Shown one piece after another: positions 7,747 to 14,507 of a stretch of DNA of 18,631 nt (positions are counted from its first letter, which is position 1; each line of letters starts with the position of its first letter). The position numbers and the translations under genes were made by a program. The notes beneath the pieces are model-generated. The model saw nothing but the letters and a program-made list of their open reading frames with translations, had not been told where the DNA came from and searched no databases. Source of the DNA: Burkholderiales bacterium (GTDB lineage Bacteria; Pseudomonadota; Gammaproteobacteria; Burkholderiales; Thiobacillaceae); the NCBI GenBank assembly GCA_005790965.1, contig SXTL01000096.1, positions 1 to 18,631 on the forward strand, written 5' to 3'.

Positions 7747-8703
7747 CTAGTCATTAGTCCCGCAACCGCAGTCACCCGGTTGGCCTGGCGGGGCGCAATA
7801 TTTTTCATCCTCGATCTTGTCGCGGTTGGCGACATATTCCTGACGGATGGCTTCGGCCTTGGTCTTAAGGCGTTCCATGCGGGCCTCATAAGCCCCGTCC
7901 TTCTCAACCAGCGATTTCTCGTTGAACAACACATGGCGCAGGAAGGCGAAGGCAAACTCGAGCAGCTTGTCATCATCGGCGACCAGTTCAGCCATCTGCT
8001 CAACCGGGATCTCATAGGTGTTGTTGAACGATTCGCTGATGACGAAGGCGCGGAAACGATCAAGATCGTAACAGGCCATGAAAAAGAGCTGGTTCGAGGC
8101 GGCCGGCGGGCGGCCGATGCCGGGGCCGGCTGACTTGCGCTTCAAGACCAGTTGCCGCCAGCCGCGCGACTTTTCGTCGTAGTCGGCAACGCCTTGTTCT
8201 GCGCGGTAGTCGTCAATCGTGAGGAAACGGTTTTCTTGGTGGCCGAGGCAGTGTTTTTCCTGTACCAGGGCGTAGGCGGTGCGATCAACAAATTCATCAG
8301 AATTGCGCAGCGAGAGCAGCGCGACCGGGTAATAGCGACAGGCATTAGGGCGGTCTTCATAGACGCTGCAGCCCTCCGGCACCATGAATTGACACGCCGA
8401 ACCGCCTTCGACCGGATTGAACTTGACACCCGGCATACCATCCTTGTCCATTTCGAACGGGAAGGTGTATTGCTTGAGGAACTCGCCTGAGGAGATGCCG
8501 AGGCGGTTTTTCAAGCGCAGCACATCATAGGGCGTGAGGGTGATGTCAATGTTTGAACAGCAGGCGTTCCAGCATTTGATATCGCGATGGCAACGGAACT
8601 GGATGGTCTTGTCGCCCTCCAGCATATTGGGCAGTACGGGCGAATCCTGAAAAGGGGAATCCTTGCCGAGGCCTTTGAATTGTTGATCGTATTGGTCGAG
8701 CAT
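7747..8703 (-). CDS. YkgJ-type cysteine-cluster (zinc/iron-chelating) protein
   Basis: Cytosolic protein of 318 residues belonging to the YkgJ/CxxCxxCC group thought to bind Zn or an Fe-S cluster; no reaction is established. The N-terminal half carries the pattern C38..C44..C48-C49 followed by LTPYDVLRLKNRLGI, then C104, C112 and C122 in a GCSVYEDRPNACRYYP block typical of the family. The C-terminal half (about 180-300) is helical and not recognisable, and the tail ends in a second Cys set, YCAPPGQPGDCGCG. The chosen start is ATG 8703, 7 bases after AGGA; a TTG two codons upstream leaves no room for a ribosome site. It is the first gene of a unit with the ATPase and VWA genes (5-base gap), suggesting metal delivery or sensing for the same target. 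Confidence 0.85.
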   Translation of the reverse strand: MLDQYDQQFKGLGKDSPFQDSPVLPNMLEGDKTIQFRCHRDIKCWNACCSNIDITLTPYDVLRLKNRLGISSGEFLKQYTFPFEMDKDGMPGVKFNPVEGGSACQFMVPEGCSVYEDRPNACRYYPVALLSLRNSDEFVDRTAYALVQEKHCLGHQENRFLTIDDYRAEQGVADYDEKSRGWRQLVLKRKSAGPGIGRPPAASNQLFFMACYDLDRFRAFVISESFNNTYEIPVEQMAELVADDDKLLEFAFAFLRHVLFNEKSLVEKDGAYEARMERLKTKAEAIRQEYVANRDKIEDEKYCAPPGQPGDCGCGTND

Positions 8704-8732
8704 GATCAATTCCTGAGTAAATAAGTAGGGTA

Positions 8733-8738
8733 ATTATA
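8733..8738 (-). promoter_or_regulatory. Candidate promoter -10 (TATAAT) for the ykgJ-cbbQ-cbbO unit
   Basis: A perfect TATAAT reads on the minus strand 30 bases before the ykgJ ATG, giving a leader of about 20-25 bases. No good -35 sits 16-18 bases upstream (GGACCA or neighbours), so the promoter may need an activator. It lies downstream of the aprA terminator. Confidence 0.55.
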
Positions 8739-8752
8739 ACCGAGCGTGTGGC

Positions 8753-8774
8753 TTGTGGTCCTTGGCGGCCACAA
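8753..8774. promoter_or_regulatory. Operator-like inverted repeat TTGTGG-N10-CCACAA at the ykgJ promoter
   Basis: Six-base perfect arms extend to eight when one G-T pair is allowed, around a six-base centre. The repeat covers the position where the missing -35 element would be, centred about 38 bases upstream of the predicted transcript start. This fits a class-II activator or a repressor site; no known regulator is recognised from it. Confidence 0.45.
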
Positions 8775-8813
8775 AGTCTGGAGGCTAAAAAGTCAACAAG
8801 CGACCCACTCAAG

Positions 8814-8848
8814 AAAAAACCGGGCGCCTTGTGAGCGCCCGGTTTTTT
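8814..8848 (-). terminator. Strong rho-independent terminator after aprA
   Basis: A 14-bp perfect stem, AAAAAACCGGGCGC with GCGCCCGGTTTTTT, around a 7-base loop. It begins 12 bases after the aprA stop on the minus strand and provides a U tract in that direction (and an equal one on the plus strand). It separates sat-aprBA from the ykgJ-cbbQO unit, although both read the same way. Confidence 0.92.
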
Positions 8849-8860
8849 GCAAGTGGCTAC

Positions 8861-10885
8861 TTAGTGAGCGGCCGGCTTGAACAGCTTGGACTTGTCGACC
8901 AGATCGACATGGGCGCGCTTGAAGCAGGTCCAGGTCTTGGTGGTCTTGTCATAGATGGAGTTCACGAAGCAGTGCCAGTTCTCTTCATCGACAAAGTTCT
9001 TGTCCATGCGGTAGTAGAAGCCCGGGTAACGGGACTCTTCACGGAACTCGATATGCTTCATGTGAGCTTCGGCCGTCAGGATGCGGTGATAGTTTTCCCA
9101 GGCACGCAGCAGCTCGTGCAGGTCCTTGGCGCGCATCTTCTGAGCGTCTTCCTTCAGCATGCCCAACTTCTCTTCAGCGATACCCAGCATGACATTGTTG
9201 GTCTTGTAGTAGGTGGCGACGCCGGCAACATACTCGTCCATGATCTTCTGCAAACGGAACTGCAGCATCTTCGGAGTGATGTAGTTCGGGTTCACATCGA
9301 TCGCGGTCGTGTAATCCTTGAACTCGAGGTAGTTGCGGACCGGCTTCCAGATCAGTTCGGCGATTTCTTCAGCAGACTCGGCGAACTCCGGCTTGAAGTC
9401 CTTGTTGTCGAGGCAGTACTTCACCATCGACTTGGCGGCCATACGGCCTTCCGCGTGCGAACCGGAGGAGAACTTGTGGCCGGATGCGCCCACGCCGTCA
9501 CCGGCCGTGAACAGGCCATTGACGGTGGTCATACCACGGTAGCCCCAGTTCCAACCGGACGGCAGGTGTGCGGGGATCTTGCCGGCATCAGCGTGCAGCT
9601 CGGTGGTCGGCGCGCCGACATCGTCCGGACCGGAGGTCCAGATACCGCAGCAACCGGAGTGCGAACCCAGCAGGTACGGCTCGGTCGGCATCAGTTCGGA
9701 GTTCTTCTTCTCCGGCTCGATGTTTTCGCCAACCCAGATACCGCACTGGCCGATACACATGTCCAGGAAGTCTTCCCAGGCTTCGGCTTCGAGGTGCTTC
9801 ACTTCGCGCGGCGACAGAGTTTCACGCATTTTGGCCAGAGCGGTTACGGTGTCCATCCAGATCGGACCACGGCCTTCTTGCATTTCCTTCAGCATCAGGT
9901 GGTTACGCAGGCAGGAAGCCGGCACAGCCGCTTGACCGTAGGGGGGGTAGTCGTTCAGCAGATCCTTGTTCTTCTGCATATAGACTTCGCCGAAGGCGTT
10001 GGTGGCTTGGGCCTTGAACAGCAGGAACCAGGCACCGACCGGGCCGTAACCGTCTTTGAAGCGGGCCGGAACGAAGCGGTTTTCCATCATGGTCAGTTCA
10101 GCACCGGCTTCAGCAGCCATGGAGTAGGTCGAACCGGCGTTCCACACCGGGTACCAGGCGCGGCCAGTACCTTCACCGACGGAGCGGGGACGGAACAGGT
10201 TCACGCAGCCACCGGCGGCGAGCAGGATGGCCTTGGCCTTGAAGATGTAGATCTTGTTTTCGCGGACGGAGAAACCGGCAGCGCCAGCAATGCGGCTCTT
10301 GTCGTTCTTGTCGTTGATCAGGTGCACGATGAACACGCGCTCTTGGATGCGGTCCAGGCCAATGGCCTTTTTGGCAGCTTCAGCGACGATCCATTTGTAG
10401 GATTCGCCGTTGATCATGATCTGCCATTTGCCGGAACGCACGGGCTGGCCGCCGTCCTTCAGGGAGGTCATGCCTTGGGCGCCGTCATGACGCTCGCCGG
10501 TTTCCGGGTCGGTCTTCCAAATCGGCAGGCCCCATTCTTCGAACAGGTGCACGGACTCGTCCACATGACGGCCAAGGTCATAGGCCAAGTCGTCACGGGT
10601 GATGCCCATCAGGTCGTTGGAGACCATGCGCGCATAGTCAGCCGGATCCTGCTTGTCACCGATGTAGGTGTTGATGGCGGACAGACCTTGGGCCACGGCA
10701 CCGGAACGGTCCAGGGCGGCCTTGTCGACCAGTTTGATTTTCAGGTCCACGCCGGAAGAGGCCTTGGCGGCGTCAGCCCAACGCATGATTTCATAAGCGG
10801 CGCCGCAGTTGGCCATGCCGCCACCGATCATCAGGATATCAACTTCTTCCTGGACGATCTCGGGATTGTCAAAAGTACCAGCCAT
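8861..10885 (-). CDS. aprA: Dissimilatory APS reductase, alpha (flavin) subunit
   Basis: Catalytic subunit of the FAD enzyme that, in sulfur oxidisers, converts sulfite and AMP to APS in the cytoplasm. It has 674 residues. The FAD-binding motif is GGGMANCGAAYE (21-32); the substrate-pocket segment SGAVAQGLSAIN (61-72), ENRFVPARFKDGYGPVGAW (268-286, with the Arg used for substrate binding) and AGDGVGASGHKFSSGSHAEGR (461-481, including active-site His) are all intact. The start is ATG 10885 behind AAAGGAAA, 21 bases after aprB. The enzyme is usually linked to the membrane by QmoABC or AprM; neither is in the window. It lies between aprB and a strong terminator. Assignment is firm; oxidative direction is inferred from the organism type. 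Confidence 0.97.
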   Translation of the reverse strand: MAGTFDNPEIVQEEVDILMIGGGMANCGAAYEIMRWADAAKASSGVDLKIKLVDKAALDRSGAVAQGLSAINTYIGDKQDPADYARMVSNDLMGITRDDLAYDLGRHVDESVHLFEEWGLPIWKTDPETGERHDGAQGMTSLKDGGQPVRSGKWQIMINGESYKWIVAEAAKKAIGLDRIQERVFIVHLINDKNDKSRIAGAAGFSVRENKIYIFKAKAILLAAGGCVNLFRPRSVGEGTGRAWYPVWNAGSTYSMAAEAGAELTMMENRFVPARFKDGYGPVGAWFLLFKAQATNAFGEVYMQKNKDLLNDYPPYGQAAVPASCLRNHLMLKEMQEGRGPIWMDTVTALAKMRETLSPREVKHLEAEAWEDFLDMCIGQCGIWVGENIEPEKKNSELMPTEPYLLGSHSGCCGIWTSGPDDVGAPTTELHADAGKIPAHLPSGWNWGYRGMTTVNGLFTAGDGVGASGHKFSSGSHAEGRMAAKSMVKYCLDNKDFKPEFAESAEEIAELIWKPVRNYLEFKDYTTAIDVNPNYITPKMLQFRLQKIMDEYVAGVATYYKTNNVMLGIAEEKLGMLKEDAQKMRAKDLHELLRAWENYHRILTAEAHMKHIEFREESRYPGFYYRMDKNFVDEENWHCFVNSIYDKTTKTWTCFKRAHVDLVDKSKLFKPAAH

Positions 10886-10906
10886 TATCGTTTCCTTTCT
10901 GGTTAA

Positions 10907-11374
10907 TTACTTGCGGATCAGTTCGGCAGCGTTGCCAGCACGGTAGCCATTCATCTGGTTGAAGAAACCGGTCTTCGAGATGTTGGCCATATCGGCGTTC
11001 GGCTTGCCACCGTACGGATCAATGGAGCCTTCCGGGGTGGTGCGGATCGGGAACTTGAAGCGCTTCAGGGTGCCGTTGCGGAACTTGATGGTCCACATGA
11101 TGGAATCGGAACCACGCAGCGGCTGCACGGAACCGCCCAGCGGCACGATGTCGGCGTAGTGGCGGGCTTCAATGGCCTGTTGCGGACAAATCTTGACGCA
11201 GGAATAGCATTCCCAGCACTGCTCCGGTTCCTGGTTGAAGGCACGCATGGCATGACCGGTCTCAGAACCGTCCTTGTCCAGCTTCATCAGGTTGTGCGGG
11301 CAGATGTACATGCAAGCGGTCTTGTCTTGACCTTTGCAGCCATCGCACTTGTCGGTACGAACAAAAGTAGGCAT
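10907..11374 (-). CDS. aprB: Dissimilatory APS reductase, beta (iron-sulfur) subunit
   Basis: Electron-transfer subunit with two [4Fe-4S] clusters that passes electrons from AprA's FAD. It has 155 residues. The first cluster is bound by Cys10, Cys13, Cys21 and Cys25 (CDGC...CMYICP), the second by Cys53, Cys56, Cys59 and Cys63 (CWECYSCVKICP). The C-terminal tail (about 100-155) is the part that wraps around AprA in known structures. The start is ATG 11374, with AGGAG 8 bases upstream; a GTG at 11383 would overlap the ribosome site. The 166 bases upstream to sat hold two inverted repeats and no gene. Confidence 0.96.
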   Translation of the reverse strand: MPTFVRTDKCDGCKGQDKTACMYICPHNLMKLDKDGSETGHAMRAFNQEPEQCWECYSCVKICPQQAIEARHYADIVPLGGSVQPLRGSDSIMWTIKFRNGTLKRFKFPIRTTPEGSIDPYGGKPNADMANISKTGFFNQMNGYRAGNAAELIRK

Positions 11375-11386
11375 TAACTTCACTCC

Positions 11387-11400
11387 TTGTTAGCTAACAA
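11387..11400. promoter_or_regulatory. Perfect 14-bp palindrome adjoining the aprB ribosome site
   Basis: TTGTTAGCTAACAA is fully self-complementary and abuts the aprB Shine-Dalgarno (AAGGAG) on the minus strand. It could be a protein operator or a small mRNA structure affecting aprB translation. The basis is symmetry and position only. Confidence 0.4.
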
Positions 11401-11401
11401 T

Positions 11402-11427
11402 CCGTGCAGGAAGGATGTCCAGCACGG
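11402..11427. repeat. Imperfect 26-bp inverted repeat in the sat-aprB gap
   Basis: Arms CCGTGC/GCACGG continue after one A-A mismatch into GGA/TCC around a six-base loop. It starts one base beyond the 14-bp palindrome, so the aprB leader could fold into two adjacent hairpins. No T run follows in either direction, so it is not a normal terminator. The remaining 11428-11540 holds no gene. Confidence 0.5.
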
Positions 11428-11540
11428 TCCATCTAGAGCCTGAGAATCACCTTGGCCGGGCGTATCGCGAGTCCGCTTCCGGCGCTCTCAAATCCTAAAT
11501 ACTGCAGGGGCCGGCGTTTAGGCCTTGCCCCCTATTAAAA

Positions 11541-12749
11541 TCAAGCGGCGGAATGGCCCTTGAGTTCAATCTTGACATTCTGCTCAGCGGTCAGGCTGGC
11601 GTAGTATTTCTGCAAGACCTTGGCGACTTCCGGACGGCTGAACTCGACCGGCAGGTCCTGGCCTTCGGACAGCATGGCGCGGACTTTGGTGCCGGACAGC
11701 AGGATGCGATCGTCCTTGGTGTGCGGGCAGGTGCGCTGCGAGGCCATGCCGCCACACTTCTTGCACCAGAAGGTCCAATCGATGTTCATGTTGGTCGTCT
11801 CCAGCGAACCCTTGGGGATCTCGTCGAAAATCTTCTGGGCATCGAAGGGGCCGTAATAGTCACCCACGCCGGCATGGTCGCGCCCGACGATGAGGTGCGA
11901 GCAGCCGTAGGTCTGGCGGAACAGGGCGTGCAACAGGGCCTCGCGCGGACCGGCGTAACGCATGTCCAGCGGGTAGCCGGCCTGGATGACGGTATTGGGG
12001 GCAAAGTAGTTCTCCACCAAGGTCGAGATCGCCTCGCTGCGCACATCGGCGGGGATGTCGCCCGGTTTCAGAGCGCCCAACAGGGAGTGGATCAGCACGC
12101 CATCCATGGTCTCGATGGCGATCTTGGCCAGATACTCGTGCGAACGGTGCATCGGATTACGCGTCTGGAAGGCGGCAACCTTGGACCAGCCTGCCTTTTC
12201 GAAGGCGGCGCGAGTCTCGGCCGGGGTCATGAACTGATCACCGTACTCTTCCTTGAAGGTGCCGGTGGACAGAACCTTGACCGGGCCGGCCAGGTTGTAT
12301 TGGGCTTGGTCCATGACCATCTTGACGCCGGGGTGAGCGAGGTCGGTGGTCTTGTACACCTGCATGCACTCGTGTGCTTTGTCGATGGTGTACTGCTCGG
12401 TAACCTTCATGGTGCCCATAATGGCATCAGACTCGGCATCAATCAGGGCAATCTCGGCGCCTGCCTTGATGTTCGCGTCGTTGGTCGACAGGGTGACCGG
12501 GATCGGCCAGAACAGGCCGTTGGCCATTTTGTAGCCATCACAGATGCCTTGCCAATCGGCTTTCGTCATGAAACCGTCCAACGGGGTGAAGCCACCGATG
12601 CCCAGCATGATCAGGTCGCCGGTTTCACGCGACGACATCTTGACCTTGGGAAGCGTAGCGGCGCGCGCTAGTTCGGTTGCGCGTGCTGCGCCTTCGAGCA
12701 AGAGGGGCTTAAGTTCGCCGCCGCCATGGGGTTTCACAAGCTTGGACAT
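11541..12749 (-). CDS. sat: Dissimilatory ATP sulfurylase (sulfate adenylyltransferase)
   Basis: In sulfur oxidisers Sat converts APS and PPi to sulfate and ATP, a substrate-level phosphorylation. It has 402 residues, standard for the homo-oligomeric Sat. Motifs are QTRNPMHRSHE (195-205), the nucleotide-binding HxxH-like site, and GRDHAGVG (289-296). A zinc-type set is seen at CKKC (329-332) and CPH (341-343), which is common in the dissimilatory group. The start is ATG 12749 with AAGGA 7 bases upstream; an upstream in-frame start at 12845 would add 32 Pro/Ser-rich residues across the predicted promoter and is rejected. It is first in the sat-aprBA order common in sulfur-oxidising proteobacteria. 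Confidence 0.97.
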   Translation of the reverse strand: MSKLVKPHGGGELKPLLLEGAARATELARAATLPKVKMSSRETGDLIMLGIGGFTPLDGFMTKADWQGICDGYKMANGLFWPIPVTLSTNDANIKAGAEIALIDAESDAIMGTMKVTEQYTIDKAHECMQVYKTTDLAHPGVKMVMDQAQYNLAGPVKVLSTGTFKEEYGDQFMTPAETRAAFEKAGWSKVAAFQTRNPMHRSHEYLAKIAIETMDGVLIHSLLGALKPGDIPADVRSEAISTLVENYFAPNTVIQAGYPLDMRYAGPREALLHALFRQTYGCSHLIVGRDHAGVGDYYGPFDAQKIFDEIPKGSLETTNMNIDWTFWCKKCGGMASQRTCPHTKDDRILLSGTKVRAMLSEGQDLPVEFSRPEVAKVLQKYYASLTAEQNVKIELKGHSAA

Positions 12750-12835
12750 CGAGGTTCCTTTTAGTTGGGTGTGGAGCGGCAGTTGCCGCGGTACGGGCCT
12801 TACAAAAATCGGACTGGCTGATTCATTGGGCGGCG

Positions 12836-12863
12836 AGGATAGCACGCAGTATTAGGCTGTCCT
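12836..12863 (-). promoter_or_regulatory. Candidate sat promoter with extended -10
   Basis: On the minus strand AGGACA (12858-12863) and TATCCT (12836-12841) are separated by 16 bases, with TG one base upstream of the -10. The leader would be about 80 bases. The match is moderate; the -35 lies inside a 16-bp palindrome. Confidence 0.4.
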
Positions 12864-12866
12864 AAT
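12851..12866. promoter_or_regulatory. Palindrome ATTAGG-N4-CCTAAT over the sat -35
   Basis: Perfect six-base arms around a four-base centre, overlapping the proposed sat -35 box. It is the promoter-proximal member of three palindromes in 60 bases, so it may be an operator. Confidence 0.45.
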
Positions 12867-12875
12867 CCATTGTTC

Positions 12876-12889
12876 TTATTTGCAAATAA
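12876..12889. promoter_or_regulatory. Perfect palindrome TTATTTGCAAATAA upstream of sat
   Basis: Fourteen bases, fully self-complementary, in an AT-rich stretch; its centre is 24 bases from the centre of the -35 palindrome. It could be a second operator site or a DNA-bending AT element. Confidence 0.4.
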
Positions 12890-12897
12890 ACTTTTTC

Positions 12898-12909
12898 GAT
12901 GCCGGCATC
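12898..12909. promoter_or_regulatory. Perfect palindrome GATGCCGGCATC upstream of sat
   Basis: Twelve bases, fully self-complementary, with its centre 21 bases (two helical turns) beyond the previous palindrome. From here to 13076 the spacer is AT-rich. It holds TACAAT at 13024-13029, a possible -10 for the divergent lipoprotein gene with no good -35, and no gene. Confidence 0.35.
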
Positions 12910-13076
12910 TTCTTGTAAGTATATGAAATATAACATGAAAAAATAAACCCTTCGTTTTGCTCTGGCGAGTTCATGGACTTGCTGGCCGTGCCGAAGGGAT
13001 ATTTTTTTGATCTTCAATGTCGTTACAATGTGTTCGTCCGGCACCAAGTTGCCACGATGTCCTTGAGGAGAACGCG

Positions 13077-13799
13077 GTGGTTAAAGCACGGCAGCGGGTT
13101 TGGGTTTTGGTTCTGGTAGCAGGGTTGCTGACGGGCTGTGCCAATGGCCCTATTCAGCGCAAGGATGGGCGCCAGAGCCAACGGGGTTTTGTGATTGAAA
13201 ACTTGGCCAAGTCCGATGTTGATCAGGTGACCGAGATCCATCAGCGTGAGGTCCTGCGCCATCTGCGAGTGTTGACCGAGAAGCTGTATCGCCGCAATCC
13301 GGCGGAGTTTCGCAAGGCGGGTCTGCCCTCGGTGGAGGTGGCGACCGAGCAGCTGTTCATGAATTTGGCAATCTGGCCGACTTCACCCCTGCGCCGATCT
13401 GACTGGGAGCGTGATTTCCGGGCGGCTTTTCGCGAGGACTTCGCGGGCGACCGTGTCCATGCTTACATGTCAGCCATGTTGGCCATGGTCATGACCGTCT
13501 ACGATCACAAGCAAGCGTTTTACATGACCGATCAACTCGACGCCCAGAAACTCTATAACAGCGCCCGCAATATCGAAACGGCACTTTGGAAACTCTCCAA
13601 CGCCCGTGCCTTGGATGGCGCGCCAATGCTACTGACCAACAGCATGGAGGGCGAGATTCAGAACCTGAGCTTTGAACGCGAATTCGGAAAACTGATCGCC
13701 GCCCAGGACTTGTTGGCCTTGGTTATTGAGGACAGCAGCAATCGAGTCATTTCTCGCACGGTGCAGAATATGGCGAGTTTTGTGTTCTTGCCGCTTTGA
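13077..13799 (+). CDS. Lipoprotein of unknown function
   Basis: Predicted lipoprotein of 240 residues. The N-terminus has basic residues, a hydrophobic core (VWVLVLVAG) and the lipobox LLTGC with Cys21; Ala at +2 predicts the outer membrane. The mature part is soluble and mostly helical, with a Lys/Arg-rich segment EVLRHLRVLTEKLYRRNPAEF and a Met-rich stretch (AYMSAMLAMVMTVYDHKQAFYMTDQL). I do not recognise the family. The start is GTG 13077, 6 bases after GAGGAG (13065-13070) and just before the signal peptide; an ATG at 13017 would bury the signal sequence behind 20 residues. The SixA-type gene starts 8 bases after its stop, so the two are an operon, divergent from sat. Confidence 0.85.
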   Translation: MVKARQRVWVLVLVAGLLTGCANGPIQRKDGRQSQRGFVIENLAKSDVDQVTEIHQREVLRHLRVLTEKLYRRNPAEFRKAGLPSVEVATEQLFMNLAIWPTSPLRRSDWERDFRAAFREDFAGDRVHAYMSAMLAMVMTVYDHKQAFYMTDQLDAQKLYNSARNIETALWKLSNARALDGAPMLLTNSMEGEIQNLSFEREFGKLIAAQDLLALVIEDSSNRVISRTVQNMASFVFLPL

Positions 13800-13807
13800 G
13801 GGGGGGT

Positions 13808-14296
13808 ATGGACCTGATCCTGTGGCGACACGCTGAGGCCGAAGACGGCTTGGAGGATCTTGAGCGCGCCTTGACCGATAAAGGCCAGCGTCAGGCCGCA
13901 CAGATGGCGCAATGGATCAAAAAATACTTGCCAGCTACGGCTCCGGCGACGCTACGCATCTTGGTGAGTCCGGCGCGGCGCACGCAACAGACGGCTCAAG
14001 CTCTGGGATGGCCTTTTAGTACTGTGAACAGCTTCGCGCCTGGCGCACGACCGGAGGCATTACTTGAAGGCGCCATCGAACGCATGCCTATCCAGGTCGC
14101 AGGGCAAGTGCTTATTGTGGGTCACCAGCCAACCTTGGGTGGTTTGGCCGCCCACCTGCTCACCGGTCAACCAGGGCAAATAGCCGTGCGCAAAGGCGGA
14201 CTGCTTTGGTTGCGGCTCAGTATGCCGCACCCGCATTCCGCCACGCACTCCGTGACCGCCAGTCTCTTGGCGGCGATGAGCCCCGGCCTCCTTTAA
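13808..14296 (+). CDS. sixA: SixA-type phosphohistidine phosphatase (histidine phosphatase superfamily)
   Basis: Cytosolic phosphatase of 162 residues, the usual SixA size. The catalytic RHAEAE (7-12) supplies the phospho-accepting His; a downstream SPARRTQQTA gives the second Arg and VGHQP the second His of the superfamily. SixA removes phosphate from histidine phosphocarriers such as the HPt domain of ArcB or nitrogen PTS proteins; the target here is unknown. The start is ATG 13808 behind a run of Gs preceded by GAG; a TTG at 13796 overlaps the lipoprotein stop and is less likely. It converges with the small gene at the end of the cco cluster; the 20 bases between hold a GGTCG/CGACC hairpin. 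Confidence 0.9.
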   Translation: MDLILWRHAEAEDGLEDLERALTDKGQRQAAQMAQWIKKYLPATAPATLRILVSPARRTQQTAQALGWPFSTVNSFAPGARPEALLEGAIERMPIQVAGQVLIVGHQPTLGGLAAHLLTGQPGQIAVRKGGLLWLRLSMPHPHSATHSVTASLLAAMSPGLL

Positions 14297-14316
14297 ACCC
14301 GGGTCGCTGCGACCGC

Positions 14317-14454
14317 TCAGCCTTTTTCTTCTTCCCGGATATTCTTGCTGATGCGCCACCAAATAAAGAGGCCCATGCTAATAAGAAACACAATCGTAAA
14401 CAGGGACAGCAGGCCAATGTCCGTGGCGAAGAGTAATTTCATTAAGACATCCAT
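14317..14454 (-). CDS. DUF3149-like single-pass membrane protein, 45 residues
   Basis: Very small protein, one membrane helix (about residues 12-33: TDIGLLSLFTIVFLISMGLFIWW) followed by a charged tail RISKNIREEEKG. The opening MKLLFATDIGLLSL and overall length match what I recall of DUF3149, a proteobacterial family with no known function. ATG 14454 follows AGGAG with good spacing, which supports it as real. It closes the cco cluster, 53 bases after the FixH-like gene; position suggests a minor assembly role in the cbb3 oxidase, which is unproven. Confidence 0.75.
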   Translation of the reverse strand: MDVLMKLLFATDIGLLSLFTIVFLISMGLFIWWRISKNIREEEKG

Positions 14455-14507
14455 ACTTTTTTCTCCTTTGTGTGATCGCCCAAAGCCGGGCGTGGGTTAA
14501 ATAAGAC

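Noticed and set aside
8831..10906. 691-residue open frame antisense to aprA
   Set aside because: In-register complement of a strongly biased gene; it starts inside the aprA terminator and has no recognisable domain.
11475..11540. Terminator directly after sat
   Set aside because: The GGGG/CCCC arms are interrupted and there is no U tract, so sat and aprBA may be read through.
11553..12671. 372-residue open frame antisense to sat
   Set aside because: Same shadow effect; no ribosome site and no family resemblance.
12750..12845. N-terminal extension of Sat from an upstream in-frame start
   Set aside because: It would cross the predicted promoter, lacks a ribosome site, and the internal ATG at 12749 has a good one and gives the family length.
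13007..13029. TTGATC and TACAAT as a promoter for the lipoprotein gene
   Set aside because: Spacing of 11 bases is too short; only the TACAAT box is worth noting.
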